Shown here: positions 55,001 to 59,020 of the stretch, in pieces
Layout of the letters: every line of letters starts with the position of its first letter
Numbering within the stretch: the first letter of the stretch is position 1
Origin: Lutraria lutraria
Lineage: Eukaryota; Mollusca; Bivalvia; Venerida; Mactridae
Length of the DNA stretch: 64,000 nucleotides
Reading direction: 5' to 3'
Assembly: GCA_964023205.1 (NCBI GenBank)
Contig: OZ026844.1
Coordinates: forward strand, 33,713,326 to 33,777,325
Translations under genes and position numbers: made by a program
The notes under the pieces: model-generated
Told to the model about the DNA's origin: nothing
The model's input: the letters and a program-made list of their open reading frames with translations, nothing else
The model's database searches: none

Positions 55001-55450
55001 TTCAAGTCTGATGATAACGGCAATATAGTGAATCCAAATAAAAAGAAATCAATAAAAAAAACTTAACCAAGTGTGGTTGTTTACATTTCTTTTGGTTTCA
55101 TTTGTCAAAAAATATATGTAATTTTCATAGTAATACCCAATTCATTCTCAGGAATATTACAAAGGACCAGAATGGCGCTGTTTAGAATCATTGAAAAAGA
55201 ATTTTGTGACTACCTGAGTAAACAAAGAAAGCTTGGAGTCGAAAATATCAATGAAGTGCTTTCTAGTGAAAAGTTTCAATCAAAAGCTGCAGAAGCGCTG
55301 ACAAAGGAATTTATGGATCTGGTCAAGGATGGTGTTAGACAGGACTTGCCATTGAAAACCAGAAGTCTGAAAAGCTTTATAAACATAGAGCAAGAAAACA
55401 AAACCTGTGGCTGTTGTAGAACACAGTGCTGTTTTCCTTGCTTTCATTAA
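19036..55450 (+). CDS. TRPML: Mucolipin (TRPML-family cation channel), 14 coding exons
   Basis: Mucolipins are endolysosomal non-selective cation channels of the TRP superfamily that release Ca2+ and other cations from the organelle lumen. The joined exons read in one frame for 526 codons with splice phases 1,0,1,0,1,2,0,1,0,0,0,0,0. The order matches the family: short cytosolic N-terminus, S1 (exon 2), luminal domain (exons 3-8), S2 (exon 9), S3 (exon 10), S4 (exon 11), S5 with a VLNPYHVKF motif like the family's VLGPYHxKF (exon 12), then pore helix, filter YGDE and S6 (exon 13). Several N-glycosylation sequons (NFS, NWS, NYT, NIS, NLS) fall in the luminal domain, as expected. The start is set by the ATG in ACACCATGG with an in-frame TGA upstream (18982-18984). 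In strict frame exon 14 stops at 55215-55217 (547 aa). With one extra A the product would be about 625 aa and end in a Cys-rich tail. Family members are usually about 550-580 aa. Family assignment is firm; paralogue assignment is not. Confidence 0.93.
19590..20830 (-). mobile_element. Decayed non-LTR retrotransposon (LINE), 3' part
   Basis: Three minus-strand stretches in different frames match the end of a LINE polyprotein. About 20640-20830 contains EAVNDFNYLGTVFNHRGNF, the motif after the RT core. 20406-20612 contains FDYFVGSFLGYASEVWG and IEKIHLKFCKKML. 19744-20056 contains TGRYGRERIDRNLRYCLCC and FHFICICPSFTELRRKY, the terminal Cys/His-type region, and ends in a stop at 19744-19746. Frameshifts separate the parts, so it is dead. 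The 5' part is absent beyond about 20830. It lies antisense in intron 1. Confidence 0.85.
20887..20983. repeat. Perfect 41-bp inverted repeat with 15-nt loop
   Basis: The arms at 20887-20927 and 20943-20983 are exactly complementary over 41 bp, around the loop ttgttttcagaacat. A long perfect stem implies recent origin or selection. In a transcript of either strand it would fold into a strong hairpin. It sits in a locally GC-richer block in mucolipin intron 1. Confidence 0.95.
20984..21360. other. GC-richer block, probably transposon-derived
   Basis: From about 20820 to 21290 the base composition rises sharply above its surroundings, with many CG dinucleotides (gtacg, cgtgc, acgtg phrases). 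Similar transposon interiors occur elsewhere in the window. Termini could not be fixed. Confidence 0.35.
21361..21635. repeat. Imperfect short tandem repeat ('ggtggaccagttc' type)
   Basis: Phrases like 'cctggtggac(c)agttc(t)atc' and 'ccaatccc' recur about every 25-45 bp at least six times. The spacing is irregular and open reading on either strand is by chance. Confidence 0.5.
21636..22303. other. Rest of intron 1, no recognised element
   Basis: AT-rich intron sequence up to the exon 2 acceptor. Nothing bounded or coding is recognised. Confidence 0.4.
22304..22470 (+). CDS. TRPML: Mucolipin exon 2 (residues 12-67), S1
   Basis: The acceptor is tttttcag and the donor gtaaga. The exon holds a charged Glu/Lys/Gln stretch, then LRKLLEFYF, equivalent to the family's LRRKLKFYF. 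A basic patch LRRKNH sits where TRPML channels carry the polybasic phosphoinositide-binding region. The hydrophobic run FHLIYFLVFMVQVIKVGLI is S1. It ends in phase 0. Confidence 0.92.
22715..22812 (-). repeat. tRNA-derived SINE head
   Basis: On the minus strand, GGTCATCTAGTGGTAACGC resembles an A box with flanks and GGGTTCGAATCTCAGCTCCA resembles a B box with flanks. A full acceptor stem cannot be formed, so it is a SINE head, not a functional tRNA. It lies in intron 2. Confidence 0.6.
22813..24004. other. Intron 2 sequence, no recognised element
   Basis: AT-rich sequence with only short chance ORFs. Confidence 0.4.
24005..24275 (+). mobile_element. Short non-autonomous element ending in a hairpin
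   Basis: It starts 'acaagagtgccaggtcac' and ends with the hairpin GCCTGTTTCTCAAACAGGC just before 'gtataaaaa'. An internal cluster 'cgcccgcccgaccaccc' precedes the hairpin. A short 5' motif plus a 3' terminal hairpin is the layout of Helentron/HINE-type non-autonomous elements. A related fragment lies near 52970-53090. Confidence 0.5.
24279..25470 (+). mobile_element. Pearl/HINE-like element with six tandem core units
   Basis: The 5' end is 'caagagggccacattggccc' followed by 'tatcgctcacctgag'. The core has about six units of 158-161 bp, each with 'cccataactcttgaag' and 'gtccgattccgcccataatc'. The 3' end is 'gacggacgacggacgccgga', then a perfect hairpin AGCTCACCTGA-TGAA-TCAGGTGAGCT and AAAAA. 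Subterminal inverted motifs, a minisatellite core and a 3' hairpin match bivalve pearl elements and Helentron-associated HINEs. It encodes nothing. Exon 3 begins about 30 nt downstream. Confidence 0.75.
25496..25592 (+). CDS. TRPML: Mucolipin exon 3 (residues 68-99), start of luminal domain
   Basis: The exon follows acceptor atttcag and ends at gtaagt. It reads MLSFGYDRANFSQLVNRGHL and then TLRHMLLENWSA, matching the family segment after S1 in which a residue such as F/L-K/R-H-L-F-L is conserved. Sequons NFS and NWS are present. The acceptor lies only about 32 nt after the terminal hairpin of a pearl/HINE-like element. Confidence 0.9.
25593..26403. other. Intron 3 sequence, no recognised element
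   Basis: Nothing coding or bounded is recognised between exon 3 and the repeat that follows. Confidence 0.4.
26404..26968 (+). repeat. Interspersed repeat ('cataactcagtgaaaat' family), copy 2
   Basis: It starts 'ctagagctgtcacagaggtg' (approximate) and contains two tandem units of about 170 bp sharing 'aagcatgcacaactagacct' and 'tgatcacttctg'. It ends 'gaccgaccgtcaagcgtaaa' and 'catatctaggggt'. It matches copy 1 at 15320-15715 and has no coding capacity. Confidence 0.65.
27030..27211 (+). repeat. Decayed tRNA-derived SINE
   Basis: A-box-like 'tagtcaggcagagtgatagg' and B-box-like 'ggtcataaatttgaactctg' are followed by body text 'agtaagaactggtatggaat', which resembles the body at 13560 and 63700. 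Confidence 0.45.
27214..27391. mobile_element. MITE of the 178-bp TA-flanked family, copy 3
   Basis: The left end GTGTTAAACCTGTGTTAGCG after TA and the degraded right end 'ttcataagtttaatag' form imperfect inverted ends. Internal blocks (cattgattatttagaacaaa) closely match copy 1 at 2228-2404. Confidence 0.6.
27485..27579 (+). CDS. TRPML: Mucolipin exon 4 (residues 100-131), luminal domain
   Basis: The acceptor is tattacag and the donor gtaggt. The segment FAVYRLVDAESGINYAVSN aligns with the family's helix that reads roughly YTREQLYQAIFHAVDQY. It is preceded by a Pro-rich stretch TPPYPPT. It ends in phase 0 and joins exon 5 directly to give NYAVSNYFNI. Confidence 0.88.
27580..28315. other. 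Intron 4: poly-G tract and decayed repeat
   Basis: A 22-nt G run lies at 27894-27915. Around 28060-28250, repeated 'aagcgacca/taagtgacctt' phrases mark a decayed MITE. A 48-codon open stretch after 'ttcag' at 27685 was considered as an exon and rejected, because exon 4 joins directly to 30568. Confidence 0.5.
28322..29200. mobile_element. Pogo/Tigger-like TIR element, 879 bp
   Basis: The ends CAATTGAATCGCAATAGTTT and (reverse complement) CAGTTGAATCGCGAAAGTTA are inverted repeats flanked by TA (28320-28321 and 29201-29202). Internal 'cgaactatcgcattt' phrases recur several times near 29000-29180. No transposase is intact. TA duplication with CAGT-type ends is typical of the pogo branch of Tc1/mariner. 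Confidence 0.7.
29382..29543. mobile_element. Pogo/Tigger-like MITE, 162 bp
   Basis: The ends CAGTACAACCTCTGTAGAGC and (reverse complement) CAGTACAACCTGTCCAGAGG are flanked by TA at 29380-29381 and 29544-29545. 'gaggttgttg' occurs twice inside. No coding capacity. Confidence 0.7.
29544..30567. other. Rest of intron 4
   Basis: AT-rich sequence with a decayed MITE-like stretch near 30425-30500 ('gagaccacttttggtctttc'). No exon fits the mucolipin alignment here. Confidence 0.4.
30568..30700 (+). CDS. TRPML: Mucolipin exon 5 (residues 132-175), luminal domain
   Basis: After acceptor cttacag the exon reads YFNIQHNSMGNYTRTNKDN and then ISMTTKYYQIPDDATNG, aligning with the family part before and through the L-x-x-C-x-x-x-Y-Y segment. 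The Cys of that segment is absent (ISMTTKYYQ). Sequons NYT and NIS are present. The donor (gtattc) is weaker than the others, but the phase-1 join to exon 6 restores a continuous frame. Confidence 0.87.
30784..30870 (+). repeat. tRNA-derived SINE head
   Basis: 'agtggtctagtgctaatgca' resembles an A box with flanks, and 'tgggttcaaatctcagctca' is a clear B box. It lies just downstream of exon 5. Confidence 0.6.
30871..32617. other. Intron 5, includes a decayed tandem repeat and an inverted duplicate
   Basis: 31290-31530 has repeat text with 'gtaacagtgaccttgacc' and 'aatacaattccaagctaagc', related to 36780-37020. 31558-32056 is one arm of a long inverted pair listed separately. Nothing coding is supported. 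Confidence 0.5.
31558..32056 (-). repeat. Left arm of a diverged long inverted repeat
   Basis: The reverse complement of this stretch matches 37932-38242, e.g. 'gaaatagagcgagctcgata', 'tttaagtggtgtt' and 'acagactgtgtaatattcaa'. This arm has about 170 bp extra (31644-31813) splitting the shared text. The arms flank exons 6-9. Confidence 0.8.
32618..32735 (+). CDS. TRPML: Mucolipin exon 6 (residues 176-214), luminal domain
   Basis: The acceptor is ctttcag and the donor gtgggt. The exon enters in phase 1 and leaves in phase 2. It contains KTVNNFDVIKHFQ and TLNLSHAMQ, which lead into the beta-strand region of exon 7 as in family members (L-x-L-x-F-x-K/R-L). Sequon NLS is present. No cysteine is present, although family members carry one in the corresponding D-C-x-Q segment. 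Confidence 0.87.
33090..33175 (+). repeat. Short tandem repeat, about 30-bp unit
   Basis: 'gatgcattaatatatattta' plus 'gaattagat' is repeated about 2.5 times with almost no change. Confidence 0.8.
33250..33340 (+). CDS. TRPML: Mucolipin exon 7 (residues 215-245), luminal domain
   Basis: The acceptor is gttttccag and the donor gtaaga. The reading MLLIELYFTLHSVRVFEEFR then QGQCLHVQGW matches the family block ending in P-D-C-Y-x-F. Cys-239 is the counterpart of the third conserved luminal Cys. Confidence 0.9.
33626..34678. mobile_element. TIR element, 1,053 bp, beside exon 8
   Basis: The ends CAGTAAGGTTCGGGTGATTT and (reverse complement) CAGTACGGTTCGGGTGATTT continue as inverted repeats for at least 32 bp (through GTCCGATTTTCGCG). 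The left flank is TA (33624-33625); the right flank is TT, possibly a mutated TA. The CG-rich interior near both ends reads 'cgatcgccgcg'-like text; no transposase is seen. It ends 28 nt before exon 8. Tc1/mariner-pogo affiliation is inferred from ends and flanks. Confidence 0.75.
34707..34806 (+). CDS. TRPML: Mucolipin exon 8 (residues 246-278), luminal domain
   Basis: The exon reads VTFHDPDNTGQVIINLETLT then SKIQCQNMDIYIT. It matches the family's I-x-F-D-N-x-A-H-S-G-x-I and I-x-E-C-K segments. Cys-270 pairs by homology with Cys-239. Its acceptor (aattcag) is just 28 nt downstream of a 1,053-bp TIR element, so the branch-point region may be transposon-derived. Confidence 0.92.
34870..35404 (+). 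repeat. Tandem repeat, about 150-165-bp units
   Basis: Roughly four units share 'cttgacctttgagctagaga', 'gcataagggaga' and 'cagcc(c/t)ggacaaggt'. It abuts the fold-back element at 35405. Confidence 0.65.
35405..35675. mobile_element. Fold-back MITE with arms of about 80-100 bp
   Basis: The left arm (35405-35492) and right arm (35587-35675) are nearly perfect inverted repeats sharing 'gaaatcattacggttataga' and 'gaataatccaggaat'. The central spacer is about 95 bp. No coding capacity. Target duplication is unclear. Confidence 0.8.
35676..37536. other. Rest of intron 8
   Basis: A decayed repeat end at 36780-37020 carries 'aagtgaccttgg', 'gacggacggacattgac' and 'tagtcccctaccggtacggc'. The rest is AT-rich without recognisable features. 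Confidence 0.45.
37537..37652 (+). CDS. TRPML: Mucolipin exon 9 (residues 279-317), S2
   Basis: The acceptor is atttcag and the donor gtaagtat. A short lead (DWSLPTKTS) precedes the long hydrophobic run beginning QVLALAVIVLSLLSIAITVG, the S2 helix. It ends GYVFK at a phase-0 boundary, as in the family's transition into the S2-S3 linker. Confidence 0.9.
37932..38242 (+). repeat. Right arm of a diverged long inverted repeat
   Basis: Shares text with the reverse complement of 31558-32056, in opposite orientation, about 5.9 kb away. It lacks the 170-bp insertion of the left arm. Confidence 0.8.
38243..39835. other. Intron 9 remainder with short repeats
   Basis: At 39435-39500 the phrase 'ccactcgccctg' occurs three times. 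At 38931-38985 'atagatggtcacttta' occurs twice. From 39640 to 39820 there is an interrupted CAT/ATC-rich simple repeat before the exon 10 acceptor. No gene is seen. Confidence 0.55.
39836..40009 (+). CDS. TRPML: Mucolipin exon 10 (residues 318-375), S2-S3 linker and S3
   Basis: The acceptor is ttgttacag and the donor gtacgt. The linker KTKQFMSKNYKTYFQPKKDE is basic and cytosolic. S3 reads FWTVIIIASDILTLFGTFWI and keeps the family's I-x-S/A-D-x-L/M-T-I/L motif. NHT lies after it on the luminal side. Confidence 0.93.
40010..41804. other. Intron 10, no recognised element
   Basis: A C9 run lies at about 40460. The phrase 'catgggcctaacggttacag' occurs near 40785 and 41078, so a dispersed or duplicated repeat is present. 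No coding sequence is seen. Confidence 0.45.
41805..41918 (+). CDS. TRPML: Mucolipin exon 11 (residues 376-413), S4
   Basis: The acceptor is ttttcag and the donor gtaaga. It reads YYTVLLSFGGVFGWLSLFRF followed by FKFHNKFN, aligning with the family's L-G-x-S-T-L-L-V-W-V-G-V-I-R-Y-L and F-x-x-Y-N. The family's nearly invariant W-V-G is replaced by FGW. Confidence 0.92.
42416..42615 (+). repeat. tRNA-Ala-like SINE, copy 1
   Basis: The head at 42432-42509 has 'ttggtagagcatctgacttg' and 'gcgagttcgagcccc', with a TGC anticodon position (tRNA-Ala-like) and a partial acceptor stem (GCCA...TGGC). The tail begins 'ttattttcctcctcc'. A sister copy follows 0.25 kb downstream. Confidence 0.7.
42656..42845 (+). 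repeat. tRNA-Ala-like SINE, copy 2
   Basis: The head at 42708-42784 has 'tagctcagttggtagagcat' and a B box worn to 'gcagttttgagtacc'. Flanks (gtagcag-gtggtat before; ttcttcctcc after) match copy 1, so the two form a tandem pair with somewhat different flanks. Confidence 0.65.
42846..44191. other. Intron 11 remainder
   Basis: Near 43925-44015 a repeat phrase 'cctgactttt(t)cagg' recurs. Otherwise AT-rich with only chance ORFs. Confidence 0.4.
44192..44314 (+). CDS. TRPML: Mucolipin exon 12 (residues 414-454), S4-S5 linker and S5
   Basis: The acceptor is ctgtttcag and the donor gtaagtac. It reads LLFSTLYRAFLDVLAYLVCV and continues through S5 to WLAGYVVLNPYHVK. The ending matches the conserved G-W-I-V-L-G-P-Y-H motif. 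The 10.3-kb intron after it is the longest downstream of the start codon. Confidence 0.93.
44315..45934. other. Start of intron 12, no recognised element
   Basis: AT-rich; a phrase 'tacatgtttataagtcctta' near 45235 resembles an end of the 497-bp element at 59021, but no full copy is present. Confidence 0.4.
45937..46152. mobile_element. TA-flanked MITE, 216 bp
   Basis: The ends CCTAAGGCATTACAATCCAA and (reverse complement) CCTAAGGCATTACGATTCAT are inverted repeats of about 25 bp, flanked by TA at 45935-45936 and 46153-46154. A 90-codon ORF across it is incidental. Confidence 0.75.
46160..46820 (+). mobile_element. Pearl/HINE-like element, second core type, partial
   Basis: About four units of 145 bp share 'tgacctagtttttgacccc' and 'gatccaatcaaaac'. 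The end reads 'acgacgcacagacgcacgac' and then 'agctcaccctgagcac...gtgagctaaaaa', an imperfect form of the terminal hairpin. The 5' end is missing. Confidence 0.6.
47400..47790. repeat. Left subterminal GTAAC repeat array
   Basis: Units such as 'gtgtaactaaagtgtaactt' and 'tttttaactctgt' recur at about 60-70 bp, mixed with short inverted 'gttacaaaaaagttat'. Such subterminal arrays are commonly transposase-binding sites; here that is inference. Confidence 0.8.
48130..49206 (+). mobile_element. Pearl/HINE-like element, second core type, nested
   Basis: Seven units of about 140-148 bp share 'ggtgacctagtttttgaccc' and 'tggtgaagatccaatcaa'. It ends 'gtggacgacggacgtcgaca' and 'atgctcaggtgagctt'. It lies inside the 6.86-kb TIR element, so it inserted there later or moved with it. 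Confidence 0.7.
49207..50574. other. Interior of the TIR element, no supported gene
   Basis: 49226-49290 resembles the interior of the hAT-like MITE at 57752. Near 49453, 'tcaaggacttacatacattc' resembles one end of the element at 59021. The rest is AT-rich. Confidence 0.4.
50575..50745 (+). promoter_or_regulatory. Promoter-like block inside the TIR element
   Basis: It contains a full CRE-type palindrome (TGACGTCA near 50601) and two inverted CCAAT boxes (CTGATTGGCC near 50619 and TTGATTGGCTC near 50659), in a patch with more CG than its surroundings. An ATG (ATGTACACG, 50760) and spliced-looking exons follow on the plus strand. Function is inferred. Confidence 0.5.
50760..50926 (+). pseudogene. 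Candidate degraded first exon of a transposon-carried gene
   Basis: The reading opens MYTFLYNGSEEVYLKSSHWW and stops after 33 codons. Shifting frame once gives KDFDSYIVGDIVIF and shifting again gives HDGLQVPVKILG, so a longer protein may have been broken by small indels. The stretch ends at a donor-like 'gtttag|gtattt'. I do not recognise the family; this is weak evidence. Confidence 0.3.
51177..52530 (+). repeat. Tandem array, about nine units of 156 bp
   Basis: Each unit has 'ttggagttattgccctttgt', 'agcataactcttagactata', 'agctatgaatttgaaactt' and 'gtgcacaagaaccgttactc'. Near-identical 60-aa minus-strand ORFs 157 bp apart are by-products of the repeat, not genes. It lies inside the 6.86-kb TIR element. 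Confidence 0.9.
52611..53306 (+). CDS. Candidate cargo gene exons inside the TIR element
   Basis: Three exon-like blocks have consensus splice sites. 52611-52667 (attctgcag before, gtagtc after) reads STSEVKKQLEKMTQYFNY. 52892-52942 (tttctttag, gtaagaac) joins in frame and reads EQDEQTVPDVINEAASI. 53205-53306 (ttttttttccag) carries an open stretch GKDVKAALLSFVDEPRIM to a TGA at 53304-53306. The last join is in frame only with the alternative acceptor at 53220 ('attaaag'); the stronger acceptor gives an early stop. I do not recognise the protein. It could be a captured host gene or an element-specific accessory gene, perhaps decayed. Confidence 0.35.
53535..54219. repeat. Right subterminal GTAAC repeat array
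   Basis: Many copies of 'ttttctgtaactttaatgta' type text and of a longer unit with 'aaagtatgcctagaatataa' at about 65-70 bp. It ends in 'ggcataacttttttgtaact' and the terminal repeat. It mirrors the left array in content. Confidence 0.85.
54622..54837 (+). CDS. TRPML: Mucolipin exon 13 (residues 455-526), pore and S6
   Basis: The acceptor is ttttaatcag and the donor gtgagt. The pore helix is TLAAETLMSIV and the selectivity filter is YGDE (residues 470-473, bases 54667-54678) where the family usually has NGDD. The pore-to-S6 loop has ENSKTGGMWVWWFSRIY and S6 runs IVSYIVIFTIVVINLLIAIY, ending STYKTMK as in the family's S-Y-x-T-I-K. Confidence 0.94.
55152..55450 (+). CDS. TRPML: Mucolipin exon 14 (C-terminal tail), apparent frameshift
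   Basis: From the consensus acceptor (cattctcag), strict phase 0 gives EYYKGPEWRCLESLKKNFVT plus one Thr and a TGA at 55215-55217. A second frame, open to a TAA at 55448-55450, reads KEFCDYLSKQRKLGVENINE onward and ends in TCGCCRTQCCFPCFH. The family's tails also end in a Cys cluster. One additional A in the A5 run at 55194-55198 would link the two frames smoothly (...LESLKKEFCDYL). So this is either a sequencing or assembly indel, a polymorphic truncation, or a real loss of the tail. No other nearby acceptor puts the long frame in phase with exon 13. Confidence 0.75.
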
Positions 55451-55488
55451 AAAAAATCAACCATCAACAGTCACAGTAGCAATTAAAA

Positions 55489-56649
55489 GGAACTGGTAGC
55501 AATCAGAATGTAGATAATGCAGGAACAGATAGCAATAATGTAGATAATGCAGGAACTGGTAGCAATCAGAATGTAGATAATGCAGGAACTGGTAGCAATC
55601 AGAATGTAGATAATGCAGGAACTGGTAGCAATCAGAATGTAGATAATGCAGGAACTGATAGCAATAATGTAGATAATGCAGGAACTGGTAGCAATAATGT
55701 AGATAATGCAGGAACTGATAGCAATAATGTAGATAATGCAGGAACTGGTAGCAATAATGTAGATAATGCAGGAACTGGTAGCAATAATGTAGATAATGCA
55801 GGAACTGATAGCAATAATGTAGATAATGCAGGAACTGATAGCAATAATGTAGATAATGCAGGAACTGGTAGCAATAATGTAGATAATGCAGGAACTGGTA
55901 GCAATAATGTAGATAATGCAGGAACTGATAGCAATAATGTAGATAATGCAGGAACTGGTAGCAATAATGTAGATAATGCAGGAACTGATAGCAATAATGT
56001 AGATAATGCAGGAACTGATAGCAATAATGTAGATAATGCAGGAACTGATAGCAATAATGTAGATAATGCAGGAACTGGTAGCAATAATGTAGATAATGCA
56101 GGAACTGGTAGCAATCAGAATGTAGATAATGCAGGAACTGATAGCAATAATGTAGATAATGCAGGAACTGGTAGCAATAATGTAGATAATGCAGGAACTG
56201 ATAGCAATAATGTAGATAATGCAGGAACTGGTAGCAATAATGTAGATAATGCAGGAACTGGTAGCAATAATGTAGATAATGCAGGAACTGATAGCAATAA
56301 TGTAGATAATGCAGGAACTGGTAGCAATAATGTAGATAATGCAGGAACTGATAGCAATAATGTAGATAATGCAGGAACTGATAGCAATAATGTAGATAAT
56401 GCAGGAACTGATAGCAATAATGTAGATAATGCAGGAACTGGTAGCAATAATGTAGATAATGCAGGAACTGGTAGCAATCAGAATGTAGATAATGCAGGAA
56501 CTGATAGCAATAATGTAGATAATGCAGGAACTGGTAGCAATAATGTAGATAATGCAGGAACTGATAGCAATAATGTAGATAATGCAGGAACTGATAGCAA
56601 TAATGTAGATAATGCAGGAACTGGTAGCAATCAGAATGTAGATAATGCA
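55489..56649. repeat. Minisatellite, 38 units of 30/33 bp, with higher-order blocks
   Basis: The unit is 30 bp and in one plus frame would read NVDNAGT(G/D)SN; seven units carry an extra CAG (33 bp). Unit types form longer blocks: 16 units starting at 55618, then 12 units at 56101 that match the first block except for four missing units, then a partial third block at 56464. The array starts 38 bp after the TAA of the mucolipin tail. Since every unit is a multiple of three, both strands are open by construction; no ATG precedes it in the plus frame, which is bounded by TAG before and TAG after. It is best read as 3'UTR or intergenic DNA. Confidence 0.95.
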
Positions 56650-56789
56650 GGAACCCGTTTGTAGTGTTCTAGAAAAAACTATTCAGTAATTAGACTATAC
56701 ATTTCACTTCGTATAAGTTGGTCCTTAATTGTTGCTTGTGTTAGGTAAGTTTTCGTACAAGGTATGCATATTATCTTACACATGGCCAG

Positions 56790-57975
56790 TCAAATATGTT
56801 TTATAGGTCACCAGGGCCAATTAAAGGAAAACCTTATGAACACTCTAGAAGTCTATTTTGATTGGATCTTCATGAAACTTTGTCAGAATGTTTATTTTAA
56901 TTTGTATCTTTTACAAGTTTGATAATGGGTCAAAAACTAGGTAACAAGGTCAAATCTTATGAAAAACCATGTTAACACTCTAGATTTCAAAGTTATGATT
57001 GGATCTTCATGAAACATTGTCAAATTGATTGTTTTAATAATATGTAGGTCAACTACAAATATGGGTCATATGGGGTCAATAACTAAGTCACTAGGTTAAA
57101 TCTTATGAAAACCTTGTTTACACTCTAGAAAATCGCTGTTTTGATAGGATCTTCATATAACCTCGGCAGATTGTTTGTCTTAATGATATTTAGAACAAGT
57201 TCAAATATGGGTCACCTGGGGTCAAAAACTAGGTCAGCAGATCAAATCTTAGAAAAACCTTACCAACACTGTAGATGTCAAATTTTGATTGGATCTTAAC
57301 CAAACTTGGTCAGAATGTTTGCTATAATGATATGTAAGACAAGTTTGAACATGGGTCATTTGGGGTCAAATACTAGGTCACAAGGTCAAATCTCAAGAAA
57401 ACCTTGTTTGCGCTGTTTTGATTGGATCTTCATCAAACCTTTTGTCTTATTGATATGTAGGACAAGTTCAAACATGGGTCATCTGGGGTCAAAAACTAGG
57501 TTATTAGGTGGAATAGTAAGAGAAATATGTTAACATTGTAGATGTCACAGTTATGATTAGATCTTGCCAAACCATGTTAGAATGATTGTTTTATTGATAT
57601 GTAGGATAATTTTGAACATGGGTCATCTGGGGTCAGACACTAGGGTCACCGGGTCAAAATCACAGGAAAACCTTGATATCAGCAGACCTCATGACTCTGG
57701 TTCAAAACAATGTTATAATGTGTAAACAATGATGGTCATGTGAGCGATATACAGGGCCTTTTTCCCAAAAACTGGGAAGTGGCTTTAGCCTTTCATTTTG
57801 GGAAATTCAAATGAGATATTTGGCCAAATGTTTAAAAAGTTAGCACCTGAGTTAGAATAGCATTGTATTTTTGGAATTTCTTGCCTCAAATTGGAAAAAA
57901 ACCCAGCCTATTCGGCCCCTGTTATAGAAGGAAAAAAGGCCCTGATACAGGGCCATCTTGGTCCTCTTGTTTTTC
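56790..57975 (-). mobile_element. Pearl/HINE-like element, second core type, reverse orientation
   Basis: About six units of 143 bp share the complement of 'tgacctagtttttgacccc' and 'gatccaatcaaaa'. The 5' terminus on the minus strand is at about 57970 ('caagaggaccaagatggccc'). A 193-bp MITE interrupts it at 57752. The 3' hairpin end is missing. Confidence 0.65.
57752..57944. mobile_element. hAT-like MITE, 193 bp, nested
   Basis: The ends CAGGGCCTTTTTCCC and (reverse complement) CAGGGCCTTTTTTCC are inverted repeats. CAGGG-type ends are typical of hAT elements, but an 8-bp target duplication is not clear: ATA-type text flanks both sides and 'acaggg' follows. It sits in the 5' terminus of the surrounding pearl/HINE-like element. 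Confidence 0.6.
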
Positions 57976-58280
57976 TTTTGTATGTTTTCAATATAGCTCT
58001 ACAAATAGTTAAAATATTTTGATGAATACTAATTTAAGTGACACATATATTAGTTGTATATGGAAATAATCATATATATATACATATATTATACAGATAT
58101 ATTTCATAAATAAAAAAACTTGAAATGTGTCCTTGTTATCATTAACTATAAAACTGATATAAAATAGGTGTATTTGGGGACACATTTTGTCTATACTTCT
58201 AACATCTAAAAGATCTAAATATTAAATGTTTTTGAAGTCTTTGATTAGTTTACTAGGAAAATATGGCAACTCAATGTAAA
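57976..58280. other. AT-rich sequence with TA-rich simple repeat
   Basis: A 'catatatatatacatatat' stretch lies near 58070. Nothing else is seen. Confidence 0.45.
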
Positions 58281-58289
58281 TACTGTTTT

Positions 58290-58692
58290 TAGCGCACAAC
58301 AGCACAAAGTGCTCAAGGTGAGCTATTGTGATCGCATGTTGTCCGTTGCCCGTGCATGTGTCAACAATTGCTTTAAATGACAACTTCTTCTTAAGTTGTA
58401 GGCAAATTTCAACAAAACTTTACAGGAATGTTCCTTGCATAAAGCTCTTACCAAAACAGATAAAAATATAAATTTCATTAAAAACTCTGGTTGCCATGGC
58501 AACAAAGTGGAAAAACTAAAAAAATCTCATCCAAAATCACAGGGCCTAGAACTATTTCCATATACATCTATATTTGGTGAGTAGCATTGCCTAGTGGACG
58601 TCTTCCAACCCATAGCAACCAGAGTTTTTAATGAAATTTAATTTTTTGAACAACTTTGGTAGAGCTTCATGCAAGGAACATCCCTGTAAAAA
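58290..58692. mobile_element. Element with long internal inverted repeat
   Basis: 58417-58500 and 58610-58692 are inverted copies sharing 'tttcattaaaaactctggtt' and 'gttccttgca'. The left flank 'gcacaacagcacaaagtgct' plus 'caaggtgagctattgtgatc' resembles the termini of other repeats with the gtgagc motif. No coding capacity. Confidence 0.55.
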
Positions 58693-59020
58693 AATACATT
58701 TTAAGATAAACGTGTGTATGTTTAACTTAAAAACAAATGTACCAGTACTTTGTACCATTATTAAATCAACAAAGTCATGAGGATCCCAATATGAAAGTAC
58801 AAATGCAAATGAATACCAAAACTTTAGCACAAAATTATCATGTTACAAAGCACATTAATCCATAGATAAAATGAAATCAAGAAATGAAATATACATGTGA
58901 TATAGAATAAGCACACTGTTTAAATAAATTTTAAACAGAAATAAAATAAAAATCTAATGTGAAATTTCATTTTATTGCTACAGTTACAAACACAAACGTC
59001 ACACAAATCTTTGTCCTAAG

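Noticed and set aside
55632..56477. Long minus-strand ORFs reading repeated LLPVPALST
   Set aside because: They are the complement of the 30/33-bp minisatellite; units divisible by three keep any frame open.
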